A stretch of 64,000 bases of DNA, from assembly GCA_022559845.1 (NCBI GenBank), contig JAHNEJ010001450.1, positions 109,135-173,134 of the forward strand, in the 5' to 3' direction. Each line of letters opens with the position of its first letter. Within the stretch, counting starts at the first letter, position 1. Below are positions 52,729 to 64,000 of this stretch, piece after piece. Under the pieces are notes generated by a model. It saw nothing but the letters and a program-made list of their open reading frames with translations, was not told where the DNA came from and made no database searches. Both the position numbers and the translations under genes were made by a program. The DNA comes from Amorphophallus konjac (lineage: Eukaryota > Streptophyta > Magnoliopsida > Alismatales > Araceae).

Positions 52729-55700
52729 TCGAGATGCAAGTTTATGATGACATGATGTCACATATATGATACAGCACCGCCATCACTGATGTTGAAATTT
52801 GACCATTCCGACCTCTCCTTGTGTCTTTTCGCTATCGGGTTCTTACAGTCGAGCTCACGGCATTGTACCTTAGGAACACCTTAAGCTTCCCACAATTTCT
52901 GTCATATTGTGATATATTGTGGTGTTCAAATTTTGTGCATCAACAAAGACTTGAGTAGGGGTACCGGATGGGGCTCCGACCTCTCTTCTTCTTCTTCTTT
53001 CATTCTTATTCTTTTCTTCTTTTCTACCGGTGCTGGGGCGGCCGATTGGAGCTTTGATGAGGGTGCCGATACGGCATATCTCCCTTTCTTTCTTCTTTTC
53101 TTCTTCTTTCTTTTATTTTCTTATTCCTCTTCTTTATTTACTTCTTCTGCTGAGACGACACACTGGGTGAAGGTGCGGACACGACACCTCTCCTTTTCTC
53201 TTCCTTCTTCATCTTCTTCATTTTCTTCTTTGCCCGATGCGGGGCTTTGCAAAATATTCCTGTCATCATTTTGGCCTATTTTCTTTTAACTGCCTTTGTT
53301 CAGGTCAGCGGGCTTACTACTGTCGATACCAAATTTTAGGTGTCAACAATGTCTCCTACTCGCAGGTGTCGCAAACGAGGGATGAATGAACGAGGCCTGC
53401 GGGTGTAACCTACCTTTTTTTTTTGTGATGTCCGGACGGTGAGACCAAATATCTTTTTCCTGCACTTAAAAATTGTTAGCCAAGATATCATGAAGAAAAT
53501 TAAAGAATTATTGTTTGTTATTATATTTAGACCCTGAGGATGACAAACTTGGCTAGGCATAAGATTTGCACTTGAAGGATCATGGTCAAAGTGATGATGC
53601 CCGAATGGCAAGAATAATCGGGTAGATTGACAGGAAATGACATTGTTTGAGGACAAAGGGAAGAATCAAAAATTGGTGTGAGTGAAAGAAATGACTCATC
53701 TCATGTTCTTGGTCCTTGCAGTAGTTGACCCTGTAATACACCATCAGCACAAATAATCAGTGAAAACCCAATTCATTTTTTCCTTTGAAATATGTAATTT
53801 TTATGGACTTTAAAAAATATGCAAATTTGTTTGGATTTTTGAAATGTTTGATTGATATTTTTTTGATTTTAAGAATATTTGTTGTCGTTGTTTTTTTTAG
53901 AAATATGCAAATTTTTATGGATTTTTAAAAATATTTATTTTTTTGTTTTTGAATTTTGAGATTATTTTGGAAATATGTAAATTTTATGGATTTTTTAAAA
54001 ATATTTGATATTTTTATTATTTTTTTGTAGTTCAGACGTTGCTAATTGCAACACCAAGGATAGTTTAAACCATCGGTTAGGGGTCCTTATTCATTCCCCC
54101 TTCGTTAAGAATTACCTAGAGTAGGGCGTGCATTTAGGGTGACACCCTATAACCGACTGCCCTTGGTTAACGGTGCCCTTTCTAAGGTCATACCTGAGAG
54201 ACACTCGGTCTTAGAGAGAGAAGAGAAGAAAGTTTGGGATAAGCATAATATGAGCTTAGAAGATGTTGGAACTGACTTCCTTCCATAGCACGACCCTATC
54301 TGTTATGTCGGAGCTTTTTGTCAATATCTTCGAATCTTAATTCTCATTTAAGCATGAATACGACTAGAACTCATAACGTCCCGCGTGGAACTGTACTGCC
54401 CTTTTGACATGCCTTCATTTTTATTTTTTGCTCACATTCTTTCTTTGGATTTTGACTTTGATAACTTTCTTGATTTTGGATCTTTAACTTTGGTGAGCAT
54501 TGAGGTTGAGAATAAGGTCATAATAGAATGCCCCTATTTGAGACTTCCTCTTATCGGGGGAGTACTTAGGTTGGTTGTATTACCCAGATTACCCCTGCCC
54601 TCATATTTCGACCGAATAGGGAAGAGAAGAAGACCTCGTGCCCTTTAGCATGGCCCAAGAAGCAACAATGTTCTCTGTGACGACGACTAAGGATGCCATG
54701 ACGTGTGTGTAAATGCCCATGCTTAAGGCTGCCCTTAATGAGCAGGGAGGGAGGTTCAGACTCCTAGCGCGGAGTTTTTGTAGCCTAAAGTGCTATAGTA
54801 GCAAGTCCAAACTCATTTATTATTATTGTTATTGTTTATTATTGACATTTACTTAAAGAAGGACCTAAGACTATGTCTAGACATCACTCTTAGTCACGCC
54901 AAGAAGCACTTTCAGTTAAAAACGTGCGTAAAGATGAATGAGTTAATGAAAACACATACTTACGTAATACCTTGTGACCCTTGGACGTAAAGCGCGACTG
55001 TCGGGGGCGACTTTGGTCGAACATGGGATTCATGTTCCTCTGTTGATAGATAAGAGGTAGGAAGACAAGGTATGAAGCTGCTTATCATGAAGGAGTGGTG
55101 CCGAGGCCAGACTCACATGAGTAGGGTAAAAAGGAAGAGAGGTGAGGGCTAGAACTCCCTCACTAAGGTGTAGAAATCTTGATCACACTAAAGGTCTACA
55201 GAAGGGAAGAGAAATCAAGAGGAGGAGTGAGGGCAAAAGCCTCAAAAATAGTGGGAGAAAAGGGCATATGTCCATAACAACTGACGTAGGAGATATCGGG
55301 TCGAACCCACGATTAAGATTTTATTTTATTTTTTATTTTTTCATATACATCTATTTTTTAGATTATCAAAGGAGAATGAGTTCTATTTATTGGGGTTGGC
55401 GGAAGATCTAATGCAACAAAGGAGTGAGGTAATTCCAGTGGGATTGGGGTTGGTATTTTCTCTCTGGGTAAACGCGTCCCACGGTTTGGCACGTCCTTGG
55501 GAAGAATGCGACATCGTTCCTAGCTACATCTTCAAATCGCGCCACTTGTTGTGGATGTGTTTAAGCTTCCACCTGTAGTTCACCCAATAGCTTTAGTTTG
55601 ATGTCCCCGTCAAAAGTTCAAAAGAAAATAAAAGTACACAGCCTTGGGGTATATCCTGGCTCTAGCACACTGACAGGTAAGAAGCTCATCTCATGCCCCA

Positions 55701-55782
55701 CTGGACCTTCGAACAGTATGGAGGTACACCACTCCTGAAAGAAAAACGGGCGAGCCTCATCTCATTGGCTCAGTAGGGGTCC
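52729..55782. other. Non-coding DNA between the TAT and second Tekay elements, with minor repeats
   Basis: No supportable gene. 52955-53240 has three degenerate units of about 105 bp, each a GGTACCGG/GGTGCCGA/GGTGCGGA phrase followed by a TTCTTC-rich pyrimidine tract. A near-palindrome TGTCGATACCAAATTTTAGG then TGTCAACA at about 53318-53345 resembles LTR-end sequence of some plant Gypsy elements. 53785-54030 has three AT-rich units with GAAATATGNAAATTTT. The remainder resembles retrotransposon untranslated DNA but I cannot assign it. Confidence 0.45.
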
Positions 55783-58694
55783 TGTCACGCCCCGAGCGCG
55801 GAAGGTACCCGGAGATGCGCGACGAGTTTATATCAATCATGTCAATCAGAGTATTAGTGTACTCGACACAAAGACAGAGTGCGCAAATATAAAGATAACC
55901 CAATCCATCGATTCCTTTAATAAGAATATGTCTATTACAAATCCTTGCAAATACTAGACTCAATAAAAGAAAAGGTACAATTCTGACTCAAGAAAATATG
56001 GAAAGACATGACTATTGACTCTTGAGTAGCTCTAACTCTTTCACTCTTGACCTTCCCCGTCCGTTTGGGTCCCGTCATCGGACTTACCTGAAAAGTAGGG
56101 AAACACTGAGTGAGCGAACGCTCAGTAGGAAAAATTATATCTCAAGAACTAGCAATGGGTTTAAGTAATTACATCTTTTATGAATGCACTATAGCTATGC
56201 ATGCTCGCATAAAACGACAAGATAGAAAGAAGATATAGCAGGAAGAACTAGTCATGAACTTTCAAGAACTTATATCAAAAGATATCCAGATATTCAAGCA
56301 AGTATAGTTATCATATCAAGTCATGTTGGAATTTGGCTATTTCATTCAAGCACGCGAGTAATTACCCTTTTTCGGGCCAAGCAAGTCATGTAATATCAAG
56401 TCAAGTCAAGTACAAGATTCGTGGAATGTTCAATCAAGCTAGTCATGCACTTCGGTATAATGCCAATACCATTATCATTCAACTCCCATGGGCACTAGTA
56501 CTTTCGGGTGCTCCTCCCAGGACCAGATCGGGCCCTATATGCGCATGCTTAATCATGTATTTTAACATCCACTATGTATATATATAGCCAATAGGGAATT
56601 TCAAAGATAAAGCTTGTAGATACGTAGGAAAGACTTTGATAGAATTGAGTCCAAAGATATGACACTTGACATAGATAGGAGATAATAACGGTACAATCAT
56701 GATTATCGATAAAACTAGGTGGAATTGGTTCCTAACTTGGGTACCATGACAAGTAAGTATGGACATTCTTTATATAGAATTGAGGTCCACAAGAACATCA
56801 AGTTTAATATAGAATTGGGGTTCGCAAAGAACAGCATTATCAATGTTGATATAGAATTGGGGTTTACAAGAACAGCATATCAATGTTGATATAGAATTGG
56901 GGTTTACAAGAACATCAAGTTTAGTATAGAATTGGGGTTTGCAAGAACAGCATAACAACGGCATGTTCTTCCCCGTTCATTAAGATAATTCTCATATCAT
57001 ACCCAGCATGACATGAGGGCCGGTATACCATGTTTCTATAGAGTGACATGGCAAAGATTGTGTAATGGGTTTTTATGATACAACCAGCTCAGTCGGCCTT
57101 GAGGGAATCCAAGGCTCGAGGAGTCTTATGAAGGTCTCTATGACTAACTCGCTAGTCCAAAGGAACGGAATGTCCAATGGAGAGCTTGTATGTCAATGAG
57201 AGTTAAGGGTGTGACGTTAAAACATCATGAAACGTGAGGACTATATTCACGGAGTGGAATATAGTGCCGATATATATATATATATAAATGTACATATGAA
57301 ACCCTCGGTGAAAATAATAACTCAGGAAAATAGCGACTTGGGTAAAGTCATTTTTTAATGAAATTAACGCCTTTTACAAGGGCGTTTAATTATAATTTCG
57401 ACGACTTATACATCAGTTGTCCCTTTAATATTTCTATTCTGCAGAAAATCACTATTCTGGAATTTTAACTAAAACGCGCCCTGTACAGGGGCGTTATTTG
57501 TCAATTAGCGCCTTGGTCGGGGGCGTCAGTTCATTTTGAGACGACCTAGACAAGGTCGTGAATTCAGGAATTTACCAATTTTTCAGATAATAAAATTTCA
57601 GGAAACAGGGTACATGATCGTGGCAGAAAAAATAGCAGGATTACAAGAGATTGATCATGCATTAATTTAAAATCATGTTTGCATAGATATATAATTTTTA
57701 AACATGGCATTTATTAATTAAGAGAAATTGACGTCCGTGTGAAGGGCGTCAAATATGGAGTTGACGACCTAGTCATGGTCGTTTCTTTTAAATTAGCGCC
57801 CTTGACAGGGACGCTTCCTTCAAAAACTTTGCAGAAATGCATAAAATATATATGCATGTATTAACGGATGGTGTTATAATCATTATTATGATAGTTTGGG
57901 CTACAGTCCTTGAGAAAACCTACCTTATGAAGCTCGTGAAGGATTTGGATAGAAACGATGCTCTGTTTCAAAACAGAGCCTCCTTTTGTACGCAAGGAAG
58001 AAGAAGAGGAAGAGGAAGAGGAAATATGTTGATGAAAACCCACGTTCTTCAGCTGGTTCGATGCAGACAACCTACAGAAGAAGAAAAGGACGAAGCATTA
58101 GCATTCTTCATGCTTCCCAACTGAAAGAAAAAGAGGAAGAACATCACCTGTTCTTCACGTACGCAGCAGCAGAATATCCTTCGACCAATAGCTCGTTAGG
58201 GTTCGCAGAGAGGGTTACTTATAGGATTTTGGGAATCCTAATAGGGTTAGAGTTGTATTGGAAGTAATACTTCCATGATAGAGTCCTTACTATATTCTAT
58301 CCTTGACGTAGTTATCTTGAACTTGCTCTGGATAGACTCCTGGGTCGAACGAAACGAACTGAATTAACGCCTTCTCATAGGGCGTTAATGTAAATTGACG
58401 CCTTGTTCAATGTCGTTTCTTGTATGAAACGCGTCCAAGTAAAGGGCATTACGTTTACTTGCCCTTTTATTTATTTTAGTCGTTTGAGAATTGATGCCCT
58501 TGTATGTTGGTTCCCTTTTGGAATTAACGCCTTATGTAAGGGCGTTTCTTTTCTAAGTCGCTTGCCTGACCCAAGGCGTTATTTTATCTGGCTTATTATT
58601 TTTGCGTTTAGGCTTTTATCATCTATTTACTTATCTTTATTTTTAGTTGTATTTATCTAGATTTATTTCTTTTTATTTTACCAGGGTTACTACA
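55783..58694 (-). repeat. 3' LTR of a second Tekay element
   Basis: 2912 bp, with ends TGTCACGCCCCGAGCG and GGGTTACTACA (plus strand), homologous to 32070-35154 but clearly diverged with many small indels. Hairpins persist, for example AACGCCTTTTACAAGGGCGT (57365) and AACGCGCCCTGTACAGGGGC (57473). Confidence 0.85.
56773..56960 (+). repeat. Five-copy 37-41 bp tandem repeat within the Tekay LTR
   Basis: Units starting TATAGAATTG(A/G)GGT occur at about 56773, 56811, 56850, 56889 and 56925. The nested element has two units at the same place (near 33052 and 33105), so the array expanded in this copy. Confidence 0.8.
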
Positions 58695-61600
58695 CCCTCC
58701 CCACTTAAAAGAATTTGGTCCCCAAATTCAATAGTATATATTATATATATATATATAATATATTAGGAGTGTAGAGTACATATTTTAGAATAATTCTGGG
58801 AATCGTTTTCTCATGGATTCTTCGGTCTCCCATGTGGCTTCTTGCTCGGAACTCTTATTCCATTGTACCTTTAGCATGGGAATAACTTTATTCCTTAGGG
58901 TACGTACTTCACGATCCAGTATCTTTATGGGTTCTGTTCATATGTGAGATCCTTCTGGATAACTAAGTCTCCATGTTCAATAATATGTGATGGATCGTGT
59001 ACATACTTCTTCAACATAGATATGTGGAACACATCATGTACTTCGGACAATTGAGGAGGCAACGCGATGCGATAAGCAACCTCGCCAACTCTTTCCAGTA
59101 TCTCAAAAGGTCCGATGAATCTTGGTGTAAGTTGCCCTTCACACCAAATATCCGTATTCCACGTCCAGGCGATATCTTGAGAAATACATGATCTCGACTT
59201 GGAATTCAAGATCTCTCCTTCTTGTGTCGGCATAAGCCTTTTGTCTAGACTGAGCTACTCGCAGTCTTTCTCGAATCAATTGTATCTTCTCAGTGGTATC
59301 CCTTACCATGTCTGGACCTAATAGTCATTTTTCCCAACTTCGTCCCAGCATAAGGGTGATCGGCAACTCCTTTCGTATAAAACTTCGAAGGTGCCATTTG
59401 TATACTTGCCTGGTAGCTATTATTGTATGCAAATTCCACCAACGGCAAGTGATCATGCCAGCTTCCATCGAAATCAATGATGCAAGCTCTGAGCATATCT
59501 TCAACCACCTGATTAGTTCTCTCGGTCAGACCATCCGTTTGAGGATGAAAAGCTGTACTAAAGTTAAGCCTTGTTCCAACGAATGTTGTAGTCCCTTCCA
59601 AAAATGAGAAGAAAACGGGGATCTCTGTCAGACACGATTGAACAGGAATACCATGTAATCTGACTATTTCCTTGATGTATAATGCAGCCAAAGCATCAAC
59701 TGCCATCGGCTCTTTATTGGCAAGAAATGCGCCGATTTAGTCAATCGGTCAATAATAACCCATATTCCATCATGTCCTCCTTTTGATTTAGATAAACCCA
59801 TGATGAAATTCATACTAATATTCTCCCACTTCCATTTGGGAATATCTAGAGGATGTAATTTTCCAGCATGCTTTTGGTGTTCCGCCTTGACCTGTTGGCA
59901 AGTGAGACAGCGTGATACATAGTATGCTATTTCCCTTTTCATGTTGGGCCACCAAAAATTCCTCTTCACATCTTGGTACATTTTGGTCGATCCTGGATGA
60001 AATCGTGTACCTTATCTATGAGCTTCATCTAAGATCTTCTTCTTTAACTCGGGACAATCTGGTATACAAGTTCTATTTCTGAACATTAATCTTCCTTCAC
60101 AAGTTATTTGGAAATCAGATTGTCCTTCCAGTTTGCCTTTGATCTCTACTAAATTGGGTCATTATCTTGAAGCGCTCGTATTTCGGATAATAGGTCTGGA
60201 TGAATGCTTATATGAGATAATGTGACACATTGAAAGTCTGTGTCTATGCTTATATTGAGTTCAGAGAATTGCTTCCAGTAATTTCCATTCTTGAATCATA
60301 CAATTGGCTAACCGTGTTCTCGGCTTTCGACTAAGGGCATCTGCTACATGATTACCCTTTCCGGGATGATATGTATATTGAAGTCGAAGTCCTTGAGATA
60401 TTCTAGCCAACGCCTTTGCCTCATATTTAGTTCCTTTTGAGAGAAAAGATACTTGAGACTCTTGTGATCGGAGTATACAGTAAACTGTACTCTATATAGA
60501 TAATGCCTCCAGATCTTTAGTGCAAATACTACCGCGGCTAATTCTAAGTCATGGACTGGGTAGTTCTCTTCATGCTTCTTCAATTGACGAGGAGTATGCT
60601 ATAACTTTTCCTTGTTGCATTAAAACACATCCGAGGCAATGCTAGATGCATCGGTGTATACCTCGAATTTCTCTCCTTCAACTGGTAGAGCTAAGACCGG
60701 GGCTGTAGTCAGATGATCCTTGAGAGTTTGGAAGCTTCTTTCACATTCCTCACTCCATTCATAGCGGATCTCTTTGCGAGTTAGCCTAGTGAGGGGTACG
60801 GCGATTTTGGAGAAATCCTTGATGAACGCCGGTAGTAACCCGCAAGACCTAAGAAACTTCGGATCTCGCTAGCATTGGTCGGTCTCTCCCAATTTCTTAC
60901 AGCTTCCACTTTTGATGGATCCACAGACAAGCCATCTTTTGATATAACATGTCCGAGAAAAGTCACTTCTTCGAGCCAGAACTCACATTTACTGAGCTTT
61001 GCATATATTGATTTGTCTCAGCGCCTGTAATGAAATCCTTAAATGCTCTCATGCTCTTCCTTGGTCTTGGAGTAAATCAATATATCATCAATGAAACCAC
61101 CACGAATTGATCTAAATAAGGCCTGAAATATACTATTCATTAACTGCATAAAGGCAGCAGGGGCATTTGTTAGTTGAAAGGCATAACAACAAACTCGTAA
61201 TGGCCATACCTGCTTCTGAATGCGGTTTTATGAATATCATCGTCCTTGATTCTCAGTTGGTGATATCCTGACCTGAGATCAATTTTGGAAAAATACTTGG
61301 ATCCTGAAATTTGATCAATAATTCATCGATTCTCGGCAGTGGATACTTGTTCTTGATAGTGGATGATTCAACTGTCGATAGTCGATGCATAACCTCATGG
61401 ATCCATCTTTCTTATTCACAATAGCACATGTGCACCCAGGGGAAGTGCTTGGTCTAATGTATCCATTCTTAATGAGTTCCATCAATTGCTCCTTTAACTT
61501 CTTGAGTTCGGCAGGTGACATCTATACGGTGCCTTAGAAACTGGACCAGCACCAGGAATTAAATCGATGGTGAAGGCCACTTCTCTTTGTGGAGGTATCC

Positions 61601-63258
61601 AGGCAAATCCTCCGGAAACACGTCCGAAAATTCTTGCACGACTGGGATATCTTCTAGCATGGTCTCCTTAGTCTCCTTAATGGTGATTAATGTAAGAAAA
61701 GATACACATCCTTCCTGATTAGCTTGCTAGCTCGGAGAGCCGAATAAGAGGTGACTTGCTCCGACTCCTAGGGCTAGTATAGCCAGTTCCGGAAATTCCT
61801 TGAAAATAACCTTGCTATTGCGGCAATCAACCGTTGCCTGGTATTTGGATAACAATCCGCTCCTAATATGACATCGTATTCCTTTAGATCTAAACATATA
61901 AGATCAATAGGAAGATTCCTACCCGAATCAATACTTCACAGTTTTGGTAATGGTGAGTGATATCAGTTTCGCTACCTAGAGGAGTAGACAAAACTAATTT
62001 TATCCATTCCGGTTCTAAAGGTAATGGGTCAGCAAACTTCTTAGAAATAATGGAATGCGAAGCACCCGTATCAAATAAGACATGTGCAGACTTGGAACAA
62101 ACTTTTAATGTACCTTCTACCAGTCCGCCTTCGTCTTCCTCGGTCTCTTAATGGCGTGAAGACGAGCGTTCTTTGTTACTGGGTGCTTTCCGTCACCGAC
62201 TTGATCATTAAGTAATGGGCAATCGGGAATCCGATGCTCACGGCTCCCGCAACGGAGACATGCTTCTAGTTTCCTCCAGCATTCTTCGACTTTATGACCA
62301 GCCTTATCACAATGCTTGCATATATATTCGAAGGGGTAGTGGTGATAGAGAAGGGCTTGGTCTTCCTTAATTTTGGTCTTGTGAGGAAGTACCTCCATTG
62401 CTAGGCCTCTTCTTGAAGTTGGATTTAAAGGAACCCGAACTTGTGACTTGTTCTTTCTTGTCCTTCCCACGGATTCTATCAGATAGTTCCGTGGCGTCTT
62501 CTAATAGCTGAGCTCGGCGCACCATTTCCGAGTAGACCTGGATATCCATTGGCGCCAGCTGTGTGATATATTGGGCCTAAGCCCATTTAGGAACCTCCTA
62601 GCTTTCATCTTCTCGGTGCTAACTAAGTGCTTAGCATACCATCGAGATAAATCTAGAGAATTGTGCCTCGTACCGCACCGATAATGACCGTTGCTTGAGT
62701 GCGGCAAATTCGGTAGCTTTCTTTTCTTGAACTCGGTCCGAAAATATTTTAGTGTTGAGATGTTATGAATTCTTCCCAGTAACTTGGTCTTGATTTAGAG
62801 TAGCTTCTATTGATTCCCACAGCATCGGGCATCCCTTTCTAACTAAAAGGTAGCTAATAAGACTTTTCTTGATCCGTGCACTGCATAAACACGGAATATA
62901 CGTTCTGTCTCCTGATCCAGTGTTTGCGTCGTCCGGATCAGTAGAACCCATGAATTTGGGGGGGTTCAGTTCTTGAAGACTTGGTGGAGACTTTCGGCGT
63001 TGTGCACCTCCATGTGCTACTTGTTGAAACACTGGGTCATGCTTGGAGTGTACGCTGCATGTTGCGCCACTGAGCACGTTCGGCAGCCATTATCCTACAA
63101 TTACAATAACTAGATTAATACGTGATTTCATTTAGAAGCTAGCGTTTTTATGTTAACTTTACTCTTGGTTCTACCCAATCTCACCGGTTAAGGTCAAACC
63201 TATCCTTGGACTTGGGTTTTCTAGGAATTGAATACCCTAGGCTCTGATACACAAAAAC
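58695..63258 (-). pseudogene. Internal region of the second Tekay element, heavily frameshifted
   Basis: Same order as the nested Tekay element on the minus strand. A polypurine tract is at 58695-58706. The chromodomain end is at about 58790-58900. Integrase pieces: 58925-59233 ([16 protein letters not shown]), 59290-59706 ([20 protein letters not shown]) and 59664-59981 ([15 protein letters not shown]). RNase H is at 60344-60583 ([20 protein letters not shown]). RT: 60781-61521 ([29 protein letters not shown]). Protease is near 61750-62090. Zinc knuckles are at 62200-62330 (CKHCDKAGHKVEECW, CLRCGSREHRIPDCP). Gag: 62500-63077 (NPPKFMGSTDPDDA). Dozens of one-base gaps relative to the nested copy scramble all frames, often in short homopolymers. 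It cannot make any full protein as written. Confidence 0.85.
63237..63254 (-). other. Primer binding site of the second Tekay element
   Basis: On the minus strand TGTATCAGAGCCTAGGG, one base short of the TGGTATCAGAGCC of the nested copy, a few bases after the LTR end. Confidence 0.75.
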
Positions 63259-64000
63259 TGTCAGCCCGAGCGCGGAAGGTACCTGGAGATGCGCGACGAG
63301 TTTATATCAATCATGTCAATCAGAGTATTAGTGTACTCGACACAAAGACAGAGTGCGCAAATATAAAGATAACCAATCCATTGATTCCTTTAATAAGAAT
63401 ATGTCTATTACAAATCCTTACAAATACTAGACTCAATAAAAGAAAAGGTACAATTCTGACTCAAGAAAATATGGAAAGACATGACTAATTGACTCTTGAG
63501 TAGCTCTAACTCTTTCACTCTTGACCATTCCCCGTCCGTTTGGGTCTCGTCATCGGACTTACCTGAAAGTAGGGAAACACTGAGTGAGCGAACGCTCAGT
63601 AGGAAAAATTATATCTCAAGAACTAGCAAGGGGTTTAAGTAATTACATCTTTTATGAATGCACTATAGCTATGCATGCTCGCATAAAACGACAAGATAGC
63701 AAGAAGATATAGCAGGAAGAACTAGTCATGAACTAGTCATGGTCGTTTCTTTAAATTAGCGCCCTTGACAGGGACGCTTCCTTCAAAAACTTGCAGAACG
63801 CATAAAATATATATGCATGTATTAACGGATGGTGTTATAATCATTATTATGATAGTTTGGGCTACAGTCCTTGAGAAAACCTACCTTATGAAGCTCGTGA
63901 AGGATTGGATAGAAACGTTGCTCTGTTCCAAAACAGAGCCTCTTTTGTACGCCCGGTATAAGAAGAGGACGAAGGAAATATGATGAAGAACCTGTTCTTC
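63259..64000 (-). repeat. 5' LTR of the second Tekay element, internally deleted and cut by the window edge
   Basis: Starts TGTCAGCCCGAGCG (two bases short of the partner). 63259-63732 matches 55783-56258. It then jumps to sequence matching 57769 onward, so about 1.5 kb is missing, and continues to the window end. Confidence 0.8.

Noticed and set aside
55285..55305. Possible tRNA B-box (GGGTTCGACCC on the minus strand)
   Set aside because: The 3' part of the box does not fit, and there is no A-box or cloverleaf around it.

Overview
The window is plant nuclear DNA and almost entirely transposable elements. The evidence is a Sirevirus-type Copia element, a TAT-lineage Gypsy element with a second (archaeal-type) RNase H, Tekay-type chromoviruses with a C-terminal chromodomain, plant mobile domain (PMD) genes with GT-AG introns, and an RTE LINE tail. 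I cannot name the species. No complete ordinary host gene is visible; two clean exons of an unrecognised conserved gene lie at 3795-4059 (minus).

Layout. 1-6950 is a patchwork: an RTE LINE 3' end, a minus-strand chromovirus remnant, the two host-like exons, a small terminal-inverted-repeat element and LTR-like DNA. 6955-14312 is a plus-strand Sirevirus with a 2.7 kb 5' LTR, an initiator-Met primer site and a broken gag with coiled coil and five zinc knuckles, but no pol. 14313-15716 is a related LTR in the opposite orientation. 15717-52728 is one TAT-lineage Gypsy element (LTRs 15717-17902 and 50467-52728). It is about 26 kb once the 10.77 kb Tekay element nested at 32070-42839 is subtracted. 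52729-55782 is non-coding. 55783-64000 is a second, more decayed Tekay element running off the window.

The TAT element has gag, protease with a G-patch-like segment, RT, two RNases H and integrase on the plus strand up to 26612. Its 3' half carries four copies of a spliced gene on the opposite strand: 28373-30846, 31429-43884 (split by the Tekay insertion), 44254-47339 and 47916-49298. The first is an intact six-exon gene of about 703 codons, every intron GT-AG and phase 0, although the sense pol of the same element is frameshifted five times. Sense (LTR) and antisense promoters appear to share one module: an array of GGCGTCCAGG/CCTGGACGCC hairpins ending about 13-15 bp before a TATA box.

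Four observations stand out: the intact antisense PMD gene; the shared hairpin-TATA module and the similar but sequence-unrelated CpG hairpin arrays in three LTR families; a 440 bp direct duplication flanking the nested Tekay element where a 5 bp target duplication is expected; and a Sirevirus LTR with a dozen ACCGAC (DRE/CRT core) sites plus G-boxes upstream of its TATA box. Nearly every frameshift I could place by hand is a net loss of one base, so consensus error must be excluded before any element is called dead.
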